Of a stretch of 26,538 nucleotides of DNA, positions 7,169-12,967 are shown one piece after another. Where the stretch lies: positions 1-26,538 of IMG/VR virus record IMGVR_UViG_3300019759_000016, one strand, 5' to 3'. This stretch comes from a virus. A program made the position numbers and the translations under genes. Under the pieces are notes generated by a model, which was not told where the DNA came from, did no database searches, and saw nothing but the letters and a program-made list of their open reading frames with translations. Each line of letters begins with the position of its first letter. Position 1 is the first letter of the stretch.

Positions 7169-7439
7169 CTTTCTCCTCCATATACTCTTCAATATGCGCA
7201 GCAATTATGTTTATTGATTCCTCAGATAAAAGGAATTTAATATCAATAAACCAATAGTCATTTCTTGCATATACAAAAATTACTTCAACTCTTGCACCTT
7301 CACTCTCCGGATGTATGCGCCCATTATCACAAATAGACTGATCTCCATAAGCCTTCTCATATGTGTAATCAATATCAAGCTCACAATCCAATCCGATCTC
7401 TTTTGTATCAAGGCCTATTTGTTTAGATGTTATGTTCAT
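7155..7439 (-). CDS. Hypothetical 94-aa protein, first gene of leftward operon
   Basis: No family recognised. The sequence is acidic (net negative) with predicted strands (ARVEVIFVYARNDYWFIDIK) followed by a C-terminal helix (ESINIIAAHIEEYMEEKDGE). The ATG is preceded by GAGGAGATATAG. As the first gene after the leftward promoter it should be expressed immediately after infection. Its 3' end overlaps erf by 14 bp. A role accessory to recombination or host takeover is possible but not shown. Confidence 0.7.
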   Translation of the reverse strand: MNITSKQIGLDTKEIGLDCELDIDYTYEKAYGDQSICDNGRIHPESEGARVEVIFVYARNDYWFIDIKFLLSEESINIIAAHIEEYMEEKDGEA

Positions 7440-7464
7440 CTATATCTCCTCAGTTACAACCCAA

Positions 7465-7492
7465 ATTATAAGCATTAAATTATACTTGTCAA
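7465..7492 (-). promoter_or_regulatory. Leftward early promoter
   Basis: On the minus strand, TTGACA (7492-7487), a 16-bp spacer and TATAAT (7470-7465) match sigma70 hexamers perfectly. It would drive the 94-codon gene, erf, exo and ssb. Its -35 overlaps the -35 of the rightward promoter. Confidence 0.8.
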
Positions 7493-7513
7493 TACTAATA
7501 TTTACGATATAAT
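7486..7513 (+). promoter_or_regulatory. Rightward early promoter, overlapping the leftward one
   Basis: TTGTCA (7486-7491), a 16-bp spacer and TATAAT (7508-7513). The heptamer TTGTCAA serves as -35 on both strands, so the two promoters are back to back. An imperfect palindrome, TTATACTTG-T-CAATACTAA, is centred on the shared -35 and is a candidate operator for the Cro-like protein encoded next to it. Confidence 0.8.
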
Positions 7514-7533
7514 GATTTAAAAATGGAGGTAAC

Positions 7534-7755
7534 ATGAATCTAAAGTACGCACTAGAACGAGCAATACATTTATATGAAGGAAAGACCGGGGAATCTATTT
7601 CTTATCCAGAGCTAGCTAAACGGATGGGAATGACACGGCAAAATCTACATCAAATTATAAAGACCAACTCACCTGGGATCAGGACTTTACAGTCTATCTC
7701 AAAAGAGCTGGATATTGAGTTAGTAACACTGATAGCTCTAGGAGAAGAGAAATGA
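7534..7755 (+). CDS. Cro/CI-type helix-turn-helix regulator
   Basis: A 73-residue protein with an XRE-type helix-turn-helix: SYPELAKRMGMTRQNLHQII (residues 23-42), followed by PGIRTLQSISKELDIELVTL. The size fits Cro-like repressors without a separate dimerisation or autocleavage domain. A strong GGAGGT precedes the ATG. It lies directly downstream of overlapping divergent promoters, so it probably binds between them and adjusts both early operons. Its stop TGA overlaps an ATG (ATGA) of the next reading frame. Confidence 0.85.
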   Translation: MNLKYALERAIHLYEGKTGESISYPELAKRMGMTRQNLHQIIKTNSPGIRTLQSISKELDIELVTLIALGEEK

Positions 7756-7828
7756 TACTTCAGCGATCAATGATGAACAAAAAAACGAAGCTATTTTTGA
7801 TAAATGCGAAAAGCTTATTAATGCATAC

Positions 7829-7987
7829 ATGACTGCAAGAGGAAGGCCCGCAAAAAGAGTTCATTTATTTAAAAAGGACTATGAGTCCCTAGTGAAGCTA
7901 GCAACAGAGATAAGAAAGAAAGAAAGGATGAAGCAGCCAGAAGAGCTGTATATCGGATCGGTAAAACTGGAGAAAGCAGATGTCTAG
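7829..7987 (+). CDS. Hypothetical basic protein; start uncertain, possible frameshift upstream
   Basis: The 52 codons from the ATG at 7829 encode ARGRPAKRVHLFKKDYESLV and a Lys/Arg/Glu-rich tail. However, the frame looks coding further back to about 7742 (INDEQKNEAIFDKCEKLINAY) with no ATG, GTG or TTG, and no ribosome site precedes 7829. The expected coupled start is the ATG at 7752, which overlaps the repressor stop. It leads into this frame only if one base is added in the A7 run at 7778-7785. The gene may therefore be frameshifted, misread in a homopolymer, or translated by slippage. Function unknown. The 3' end overlaps the next gene by 8 bp. Confidence 0.55.
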   Translation: MTARGRPAKRVHLFKKDYESLVKLATEIRKKERMKQPEELYIGSVKLEKADV

Positions 7988-8204
7988 TGAAGTAGATTTA
8001 AGCGAGATAAATGATGACAGATTGATATCTGAGGTTAGGTGCAGGAATCTTGATAGTTATTTTGAATCAACAGTAGAGATTGAAATAGAGCCGGATTACA
8101 GTGAACTAAAGACTATTGCGGACATGCTAAAAACCGGAAGAACAACCGAGGCAATAGAAGAGCTAAAAGAAATGATATATGACAGATTAGGAGTAATCCT
8201 ATGA
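7980..8204 (+). CDS. Hypothetical 74-aa acidic early protein
   Basis: Unrecognised. Starts MSSEVDLSEINDDRLISEVR and is helical and acidic. The C-terminal part (SELKTIADMLKTGRTTEAIE, then ELKEMIYDRLGVIL) forms likely paired helices. It overlaps the gene before it by 8 bp and the gene after it by 4 bp (ATGA), so it belongs to a tightly packed early operon behind the Cro-like regulator. Confidence 0.65.
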   Translation: MSSEVDLSEINDDRLISEVRCRNLDSYFESTVEIEIEPDYSELKTIADMLKTGRTTEAIEELKEMIYDRLGVIL

Positions 8205-8437
8205 ACTTCAAAAAACACCCTGAAGGATTTCTATATGCAAAAGGAATGAAAGGAATTTATGTAATCAAGCAAGACGGTTGGGCTGATTTATATCTTATTA
8301 CTGATGATAAAATAGAGTATTTGGCCGGAGACCATACACCTGAAAAACTTATCAGTTATGCACAGACAGAAGAGTATGAATACCTATTAGAAAGACTAAC
8401 GGGATCAATAATAACTGAAGAGGTTATGGAGTTATGA
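8201..8437 (+). CDS. Hypothetical 78-aa protein
   Basis: Unrecognised. The N-terminal half alternates strands (GFLYAKGMKGIYVIKQDGWA, DLYLITDDKIEYLAG). The C-terminal half is an acidic helix (EEYEYLLERLTGSIITEEVM). It starts within the stop of the preceding gene (ATGA) and its stop overlaps the next start (ATGA), which indicates translational coupling on both sides. Confidence 0.65.
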   Translation: MNFKKHPEGFLYAKGMKGIYVIKQDGWADLYLITDDKIEYLAGDHTPEKLISYAQTEEYEYLLERLTGSIITEEVMEL

Positions 8438-8697
8438 GTAAGTTTATAAATATTGCAGACTTAACAGACCCTAATGACGATCAAGGACGAACTTACAGGG
8501 AGATAAATAACACTATTGAGCATAAATTTAAGCAAGGTGACATTGTTATTATGAGGGATTCAGGCGCAGTGTATACAGTTTCTAAACAGACAAGAGATTG
8601 CGATGGGACTCCGCTTTATACCTTGGCTACAGAAATCGGTGTTTACCATGGCATTAATGGTGATGATTTAGTATCAGTCAGCGGTATTGAGGATTAG
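8434..8697 (+). CDS. Hypothetical 87-aa protein
   Basis: Unrecognised. After a polar N-terminus (FINIADLTDPNDDQGRTYRE) it has a small beta-barrel-like section, HKFKQGDIVIMRDSGAVYTV followed by SKQTRDCDGTPLYTLA. The pattern 'KxGDIVxxxDSGxxYTV' resembles short KOW/SH3-like barrels in phage accessory proteins, but this is only a resemblance. Coupled by ATGA to the gene before and 2 bp from the gene after. Confidence 0.65.
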   Translation: MSKFINIADLTDPNDDQGRTYREINNTIEHKFKQGDIVIMRDSGAVYTVSKQTRDCDGTPLYTLATEIGVYHGINGDDLVSVSGIED

Positions 8698-8699
8698 TT

Positions 8700-8930
8700 A
8701 TGAGTGAATGGATTAGTGTTGATGAAATAATTGATAAATTAGAAAAAGTGTTTCATTTTTGTCAAACAAGGAACCAATTAAAATACGCCTCTATTTATTG
8801 TGACAAAGCAATAATGTTTATGCATGTAAATAATATAGAGCCAGACGAAGTTCAGGTAAACAGGGTGATAAGAGCTATGGGATACGCGTCTTGCATGTGC
8901 AAGATTATGGATAAACAGTATACACCGTAA
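8700..8930 (+). CDS. Hypothetical 76-aa helical protein
   Basis: Unrecognised. Begins MSEWISVDEIIDKLEKVFHF and is largely helical, with four cysteines (in FHFCQ, IYCDK, SCMCK) that are not in a clear zinc pattern. It sits 2 bp after the preceding stop, without a convincing ribosome site, so expression probably depends on coupling. Confidence 0.6.
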   Translation: MSEWISVDEIIDKLEKVFHFCQTRNQLKYASIYCDKAIMFMHVNNIEPDEVQVNRVIRAMGYASCMCKIMDKQYTP

Positions 8931-8959
8931 ACACTACCACCCAAACCATAGGCGACAAC

Positions 8960-9151
8960 ATGTTCTGCAAACACAACTGGGAAATACTAAGCGAGACGGT
9001 TACTAAAAGTAAGTTTCAGCATGCTATTGAGATCGCAGGAAGAGGCAAAGGCATTATGCCTCATCAAATGGCCTGCGCTGAAAGAAAACACATCCAGCTA
9101 GTAACCTTCAAAAAATGCGGCAAGTTAAAGAGATTTGTGGAGAAGATATAG
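8960..9151 (+). CDS. Small phage protein with CKHxW and KKCGKLKR motifs
   Basis: A 63-residue protein with MFCKHNW at the start, a basic helical middle and FKKCGKLKRFVEKI at the end. The two Cys plus His could bind a metal. The combination of an N-terminal CKHxWE and C-terminal KKCGKLKRFVEKI is familiar from small conserved phage proteins of unknown function. A weak AGGCG precedes the ATG. Its stop lies 1 bp before the GTG start of the membrane-protein gene. Confidence 0.7.
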   Translation: MFCKHNWEILSETVTKSKFQHAIEIAGRGKGIMPHQMACAERKHIQLVTFKKCGKLKRFVEKI

Positions 9152-9152
9152 A

Positions 9153-9380
9153 GTGGAGCAAATACTTATAGCAATAACAGGAATCACAGCAATTTGGCTA
9201 ACACAGCAAAGCAAGGAGCCATGGAAAAAATATGCCTGCTTATTTGGGATTGTAGGTCAACCATTTTGGTTCTATTCGGCTTACACAAATGAACAATGGG
9301 GTATTTTTATACTCTGCATATTTTATACGTATGCTTGGGCTTTGGGTGTAAAGAACAATTGGATTTTAAAGACTGATTAA
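9153..9380 (+). CDS. Small membrane protein, about three transmembrane segments
   Basis: The start chosen is the GTG at 9153, with GGAGAAG upstream and one base after the preceding stop; a TTG 18 bp earlier is possible. The 75 residues contain hydrophobic stretches ILIAITGITAIWLTQQ, YACLFGIVGQPFWFYSAY and WGIFILCIFYTYAWALGV. The GQPFWFY and WGxFxLxxFYTYAW pattern matches a small conserved phage membrane protein of unknown role. Inner-membrane location is expected. Confidence 0.75.
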   Translation: MEQILIAITGITAIWLTQQSKEPWKKYACLFGIVGQPFWFYSAYTNEQWGIFILCIFYTYAWALGVKNNWILKTD

Positions 9381-9398
9381 CAAACAAATGAGAGAGAA

Positions 9399-9587
9399 AT
9401 GATCTTTGAAATAAGTTTGATAAATGCACACAAGTACAAATTAACATTCGGACTAGATTTGATTGAAGTTCAAGCGTTTCAGTACTGTAGTTCATTGTTA
9501 GGATTTCAGGTAGTAAAAGATGATCATGCAAGGATAAGCATTTTTTTTATTAATTTTTATTTTAGTAAAGGAGATAGTAATGGATAA
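9399..9587 (+). CDS. Hypothetical 62-aa protein
   Basis: Unrecognised. The ATG follows GAGAGA. The sequence (MIFEISLINAHKYKLTFGLD, later ARISIFFINFYFSKGD) is strongly beta-prone with a hydrophobic C-terminal stretch. The 3' end overlaps the next gene by 8 bp and carries that gene's ribosome site (AAAGGAGATAG). It is probably a real member of the same operon. Confidence 0.55.
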   Translation: MIFEISLINAHKYKLTFGLDLIEVQAFQYCSSLLGFQVVKDDHARISIFFINFYFSKGDSNG

Positions 9588-9792
9588 CGTAAGATACAAT
9601 CTAATAATTTCAAAAATGATTTTGTTTTTGGTAACGGCGATAGTGATTTCACCTTTTATTATTCTGTTTGGTAATAAATTAGATTTCATGGTTGGAGTAT
9701 CAAATGCACTAAGAAGATATATTGATGAGTTATATGAAAAAGGACTCATAGATGATGATGAGAAATTAGAATTAGAAAGAGAAATATTGTAA
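9580..9792 (+). CDS. Small single-pass membrane protein
   Basis: A 70-residue protein with one clear transmembrane helix (residues about 12-32, MILFLVTAIVISPFIILFGN) and an acidic cytoplasmic-type tail (DELYEKGLIDDDEKLELERE). AAAGGAGATAGTA precedes the ATG, a ribosome-site form that recurs in this genome. It is the last gene before the long noncoding block and its transcript would run into the terminator at 9917. Function unknown. Confidence 0.7.
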   Translation: MDNVRYNLIISKMILFLVTAIVISPFIILFGNKLDFMVGVSNALRRYIDELYEKGLIDDDEKLELEREIL

Positions 9793-9828
9793 AATAAAGT
9801 TTCTTCGCAGAAGTTCCTTACGTTAATT

Positions 9829-9936
9829 TCACACTAAGCAGGGTATTGCAGTACAGTGTGACTCCATCCTTTCGCAAAGGATACCAGCCCAAGAGCAGTT
9901 ATAAAGCGAGACCTGCAAGCCCTACGGGGCTTTTTT
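9829..9936 (+). terminator. Structured 3' leader and intrinsic terminator
   Basis: Three stems in order: TCACACT/AGTGTGA (9829-9835 with 9855-9861), a perfect hairpin ATCCTTT-CGC-AAAGGAT (9866-9882), and the terminator AAGCCC-TACG-GGGCTT with a T6 run (9917-9936). The last ends the early operon. The upstream stems may be an untranslated regulatory or processed RNA. Confidence 0.75.
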
Positions 9937-9937
9937 A

Positions 9938-9946
9938 TGCTATACT
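9938..9946 (+). promoter_or_regulatory. Extended -10 promoter directly after terminator
   Basis: TGCTATACT begins 2 bp after the T-run of the terminator: TGC extension plus TATACT. No convincing -35 is visible because that position lies in the terminator hairpin. It would start a short transcript ending at the next terminator. Confidence 0.45.
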
Positions 9947-9949
9947 ACG

Positions 9950-10026
9950 ATTTCTCACGTCGGGTATTGGAGAGTAATCTCCTGCCTGCAAAGGCAAATC
10001 GGTTTATCACTGGTTTGCCTTTTTTT
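9950..10026 (+). ncRNA. Candidate small RNA with own terminator
   Basis: A unit of about 75 nt between the extended -10 at 9938 and a strong terminator: AAAGGCAAA (9990-9998) paired with TTTGCCTTT (10014-10022) and a T-run to 10026. A smaller hairpin GGAG-AGTAAT-CTCC lies inside. No plausible reading frame with a ribosome site is present. Whether the product acts in trans is unknown. Confidence 0.45.
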
Positions 10027-10030
10027 ATGC

Positions 10031-10070
10031 TTGCAATTTATACAATATTAATTACAATTACAGTTGTAAT
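10031..10070 (+). promoter_or_regulatory. TTGCAA-type promoter with overlapping inverted repeat
   Basis: TTGCAA (10031-10036), 16 bp, TACAAT (10053-10058). The inverted repeat ATTACAA-N6-TTGTAAT (10051-10070) covers the -10 and start region and is a candidate operator. The same hexamers and spacing occur at 19588. It would transcribe the tRNA region. Confidence 0.6.
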
Positions 10071-10107
10071 ACGGCGTGGAACCCGTAAGAAAAAAAGGTT
10101 AAGAACA

Positions 10108-10195
10108 GGGTATTTAGATAACAGGCGCAGGTGGGTTTTCCTTCTTGGCCTTTCCCCGTTCCAAACTGGGTCTGTTAATCTAAGTGCCCTTTTTT
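10108..10195 (+). terminator. Large imperfect stem ending in T6, possible terminator or RNA domain
   Basis: GGG, TTAGAT and AACAG (10108-10124) pair in order with CTGTT, ATCTAA and CCC (10172-10189), with small internal bulges. A T-run follows at 10190-10195. The 47-nt loop is C/G-rich and may fold further. It could be an attenuator between the promoter at 10031 and the tRNA. Confidence 0.45.
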
Positions 10196-10291
10196 GTGTC
10201 TAAAGTTTAACGTGGTCGATACTTAATAACTTTTAATCTGGCTGATCAGTATCTCGGTAGCATGTGAGAACCCAGAAGACACAATCCTTTT

Positions 10292-10423
10292 CTAAATGTG
10301 TATTGAAGAGCTTTAGCAGTGGTCTGGGCGCGTAGCTAGCGTTACTTAAGGTTCGATTCCTTAACTAGATTGGGTATCAGTTCTGGTTCGATTCCAGATA
10401 AGGCTCTATCAATACACATTTAG
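10292..10423 (+). ncRNA. tRNA-like structured RNA on a 24-bp stem
   Basis: CTAAATGTGTATTGA (10292-10306) is perfectly complementary to 10409-10423, and AGAGCTTTA (10307-10315) pairs with TAAGGCTCT (10399-10407) with one G-U. Only A10408 is bulged, giving a 24-bp stem. Inside are two arms with the same 7-nt loop TTCGATT, typical of a tRNA T-arm: TTAAGG/CCTTAA (10346-10364) and TCTGG/CCAGA (10382-10398). A TAGC/GCTA-type arm lies to the left. The inner acceptor-like stem plus T-arm resembles a tRNA, but the arms and loops are the wrong length and no CCA follows. It may be a degenerate tRNA or a tRNA mimic. Confidence 0.6.
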
Positions 10424-10444
10424 CCTTTCTATTTCCACGCCTTT

Positions 10445-10521
10445 AGGCCAATAGCATAATTGGTTAATGCACTCGGCTCATAACCGAGATTATGACAGTT
10501 CGATTCTGTCTTGGCCTACCA
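10445..10521 (+). tRNA. tRNA with CAU anticodon, probably tRNA-Ile(AUA)
   Basis: Complete cloverleaf: acceptor AGGCCAA/TTGGCCT, D-arm with AATTGG loop, anticodon arm CTCGG-CTCATAA-CCGAG, T-arm GACAG-TTCGATT-CTGTC, and an encoded ACCA end. A CAU anticodon can mean initiator Met, elongator Met or the lysidine-modified Ile that reads AUA. The acceptor has C4-G69 and C5-G68, the pairs known as TilS determinants in E. coli tRNA-Ile2. This favours Ile(AUA) over Met, and AUA is common in the genes of this window. It is inserted between two structured RNA stretches. Confidence 0.9.
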
Positions 10522-10529
10522 TTACATTT

Positions 10530-10780
10530 TCCAAGTTAAAACTCGTTCGGGTATACCAACGGTAGCGAGAATAAACAACTATGTGGCGTTTCTACGGCCT
10601 TAGAGCCATCAAATAGAGCGAATTAAACTTGGACTGCCAGAGCGTTACCATAGCTTTAGTAACGGCGACAAACAGAGCTTATGCTGAATGAAAAATCTTA
10701 ATTGGAGTAGTGACCAGTTAAGTCATGAGGATTTGGTGCTTTCCTCGGCTGATGCCCCGTAAAATCTAGCCAAAATTAGT
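10530..10780 (+). ncRNA. Candidate structured noncoding RNA downstream of the tRNA
   Basis: No credible gene from the tRNA to 10983. An 8-bp stem, TCCAAGTT/AACTTGGA (10530-10537 with 10626-10633), closes a domain. That domain holds a layered hairpin (CTAT, TGGC, TCTA pairing with TAGA, GCCA, ATAG; about 10579-10617). Next come CGTTAC/GTAACG around 10644-10665 and CTTAATTGG/CCAGTTAAG around 10697-10722, enclosed by AAATC/GATTT. Several nested stems in a row suggest a folded RNA. Size and tRNA association recall large phage RNAs such as GOLLD, but no signature was matched. From 10781 to 10927 I see little except AT-rich sequence. Confidence 0.45.
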
Positions 10781-10927
10781 ATTTCTGATTATAGAGTATG
10801 CTGGCAGGCAAAAGAGATTAAATAATTAGAGCGGTTAGGAATGTGATTGTTTATTCATTCAGCCCCGTTACTAAATGTTAAGTATTGTCAAAAATAATCC
10901 AATCCAAAAAAAGTCTAAAAATAAACT

Positions 10928-10955
10928 TGCATAATGTATTATTTCCTAATACATT
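10928..10955 (+). promoter_or_regulatory. TTGCAT-type promoter with long palindromic operator candidate
   Basis: TTGCAT (10928-10933), 16-bp spacer, TACATT (10950-10955). The perfect inverted repeat AATGTATTA-N5-TAATACATT (10933-10955) fills the spacer and -10. A bound dimer would block RNA polymerase. It precedes the clamp-like gene and the replication operon. Confidence 0.6.
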
Positions 10956-10983
10956 AAATAGACACTTTAAGAGGAGAGAAGAA

Positions 10984-11556
10984 ATGAATAATTTAATTTT
11001 GCCAGCAAAACCAATCAAGGCGGCTATGTACTACATGGCGAAAATGGATGTTCGATATTACCTTAACGGTGTGCACATAAACCCTAAAGGATATATTGAG
11101 GCGACTAACGGCCATTGCGCAATAAGAGTCAAATGCGAAGAGGCTAAGCAATATGAATCAACGATAGTCAGAATTGATGGAAGCATCCCCACGCCATCAG
11201 AATTGATATACATTAATATTGATGATGTCGGCTCCGGTTATTGTTATTTTGAAAAAGCAATCGGGGGGTATGTTGAATCAAATGGTATTCGAAAGACTTT
11301 GGGCGTTCTTGAAATTGAAGGTAATTTTCCTGATTTAGATAAAATTGCGAAAAGCATTGATCCATCCCCGCTAATAAACATTGGCTTTAATCCTGACTAC
11401 ATTGCTTTGGCAGGAAAGGCACAAAGGGCTTTAGGTTCAAGCTTTCCTGTTGTAAAGGCGGTAATGAGCGCCAAAGATAAAGCGATTAGGCTGGATTTTG
11501 TTAATCTATCCTATGAGGCCTATTCTCTTGTTATGCCTGCTAAATACGAGGGTTAA
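10984..11556 (+). CDS. Sliding-clamp (DnaN)-like domain protein
   Basis: A 190-residue protein started at the ATG with AAGAGGAGAGAAGAA upstream. The in-frame upstream codons overlap the promoter/operator and are unlikely to be translated. YYLNGVHINPKGYIEATNGH resembles the 'YLNGVxI...ATDGHRL' strand-turn of beta-clamp domains found in some phage proteins. Later sections (FPDLDKI, then KDKAIRLDF) also fit clamp-type strands. At about half the length of DnaN it could hold one or one and a half clamp domains. It is the first gene of the replication operon, so a processivity or polymerase-recruiting role is plausible but inferred. Confidence 0.6.
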   Translation: MNNLILPAKPIKAAMYYMAKMDVRYYLNGVHINPKGYIEATNGHCAIRVKCEEAKQYESTIVRIDGSIPTPSELIYINIDDVGSGYCYFEKAIGGYVESNGIRKTLGVLEIEGNFPDLDKIAKSIDPSPLINIGFNPDYIALAGKAQRALGSSFPVVKAVMSAKDKAIRLDFVNLSYEAYSLVMPAKYEG

Positions 11557-11558
11557 AA

Positions 11559-12014
11559 ATGAAAGAAAACAGATCCTTCACAATAGACTCAGACATAGCC
11601 GGATACCTTGATAAGAAATGTGAGCTAGAAAATAGAAACTTTTCCAACATGGTTGAGCTATTCGTCATGCAGGGTTTGGGTTTAAAGCCTAAGCTCAAAG
11701 CAAAGAAAGCCAAGGTAGAAGAACATCCTCGATTCCAAGAGTTCTGGAATCTATATGATAAGAAGCTTGATTGTGCTAAGTGCAAAGATAAGTTCTCTCG
11801 GCTGGATGAAGAAACGATAAATCTAATATTTGAGAAGTTGCCTTTTTATATTCAATCCACGCCGGATAAGAAGTTCAGAAAGAACCCTATGACTTGGCTC
11901 AATGGCCAGTGCTGGAATGATGAAGTTCAATTGAATGTGGTTACTCTTCAGCATGATAGTGTTGTTCAGCAATCAAATAACTCTAATTGGCATGAGGAAG
12001 ACTTAGGCTTATGA
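11559..12014 (+). CDS. O-like replication initiation protein with ribbon-helix-helix-like N-terminus
   Basis: 151 residues. Residues 6-40 (SFTIDSDIAGYLDKKCELEN, then RNFSNMVELFVMQGLGL) look like a ribbon-helix-helix DNA-binding unit. Residues 57-122 carry the phage replisome-organiser C-terminal pattern, HPRFQEFWNLYDKKL, then FEKLPFYIQSTPDKKFRKNP and MTWLNGQCWNDE. The product would bind the phage origin and recruit the helicase loader encoded next. Its stop overlaps the P-like start (ATGA). The RHH assignment is by pattern; the C-terminal pattern is stronger. Confidence 0.75.
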   Translation: MKENRSFTIDSDIAGYLDKKCELENRNFSNMVELFVMQGLGLKPKLKAKKAKVEEHPRFQEFWNLYDKKLDCAKCKDKFSRLDEETINLIFEKLPFYIQSTPDKKFRKNPMTWLNGQCWNDEVQLNVVTLQHDSVVQQSNNSNWHEEDLGL

Positions 12015-12697
12015 AGAGTATTAACGAGATTACAAAAAACATATCAAGCCATCAAAGCCAAGATAGTCATAAACTCCAAGGCGAGATCAATCCTGTAGTT
12101 AAGGATATTGTCGATAAATTATTTACACAGTTGGCCGCAATATTCCCAGCATGGAAATACAACTGGAAGACAGAGCAGGAAGTTAACAATGCGAAAAAAG
12201 AATGGGTCAAGGCTTTGCATGAAAGTGAAGTTAATACGCTTGACCAGATCCGATGTGGGATGAATAAGGCTCGTGCCTCTGACAGTGATTTTCTACCATC
12301 CCCTGGCAAGTTTATCAGTTGGTGTAAAAAGACACCTCAGGATGCTGGTTGGCCTTCTCCTGACGAAGCTATGAGAATGTGCATACGTCATAGAGAGAAT
12401 CAGAAGATGTTTACTCCGCGAAGTATCTATATTCGTCCGGTAATAATTGAGCTTTGTTCAAGAATAAATCAGCGGTGGTATGAAATCGACAGGCTGACAA
12501 ATGAAAAGGCCATGAAGATCTTTAAAGAGTGCTATCAAAGTTTATTTGAATCTGGATATGTAGAGCCAGAAAGATTTGATGTTCCGGCTCTGCCTACTAG
12601 ATCTGAAGTAATACGAAATCAATCGGGCAAACAGAAAGACGCAGAAAAAGAGCGGGCGTTAAGTGTTTTGGAGCAGATTAAAAAGGGCATCGAATGA
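12011..12697 (+). CDS. Lambda P-like replication protein (helicase loader)
   Basis: A 228-residue protein with the P-family stretch IFPAWKYNWKTEQEVNNAKK and EWVKALHESEVNTLDQIRCG. It is followed by LPSPGKFISWCKK, which is typical of lambda P and relatives that bring the host DnaB helicase to the origin. Its start overlaps the O-like stop and its stop overlaps the next start (ATGA on both sides). The C-terminal tail is charged and helical (KQKDAEKERALSVLEQIKKG). Confidence 0.85.
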   Translation: MKSINEITKNISSHQSQDSHKLQGEINPVVKDIVDKLFTQLAAIFPAWKYNWKTEQEVNNAKKEWVKALHESEVNTLDQIRCGMNKARASDSDFLPSPGKFISWCKKTPQDAGWPSPDEAMRMCIRHRENQKMFTPRSIYIRPVIIELCSRINQRWYEIDRLTNEKAMKIFKECYQSLFESGYVEPERFDVPALPTRSEVIRNQSGKQKDAEKERALSVLEQIKKGIE

Positions 12698-12948
12698 ATT
12701 ATCAAGACTGGTCTAGAGAAGAGTTAATTAATGAGGTGGTGAGACTTAAAGAAGATCAAAAGTTATCTCATTCTTTCGCTAAAGCTGATTCTATGGCAAT
12801 TACAAATGCCCATGTTATTGATACAGAAAACAAAAACAGGATAAAAAATCTAAAGTCTGAAGTTGATAGGTTGTCTTTATCATTAAAGGATGAGCGAAAA
12901 ATAAAGAACCAGTATGAGCGGAAGCTAAAGAGATTGGGCGCTATTTAA
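12694..12948 (+). CDS. Small coiled-coil protein
   Basis: 84 residues, with two amphipathic helices: WSREELINEVVRLKEDQKLS near the start and NRIKNLKSEVDRLSLSLKDE near the end, the latter in clear heptad spacing. It starts inside the stop of the P-like gene (ATGA). Small coiled-coil proteins between P and ninG vary among lambdoid phages and mostly have no known function. Confidence 0.65.
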   Translation: MNYQDWSREELINEVVRLKEDQKLSHSFAKADSMAITNAHVIDTENKNRIKNLKSEVDRLSLSLKDERKIKNQYERKLKRLGAI

Positions 12949-12967
12949 CCCAATAAGGAGATAGAAG

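Noticed and set aside
9937-10203. An 88-codon plus-strand ORF in the noncoding block
   Set aside because: It runs through a terminator, a T-run and a promoter with palindrome, has no ribosome site, and its product is a basic/hydrophobic patchwork. Better explained as noncoding RNA sequence.
10521-10900. Group I intron next to the tRNA
   Set aside because: The stems do not show the P, Q, R, S conserved sequences, no endonuclease gene is present and the tRNA is intact, with no exon break.
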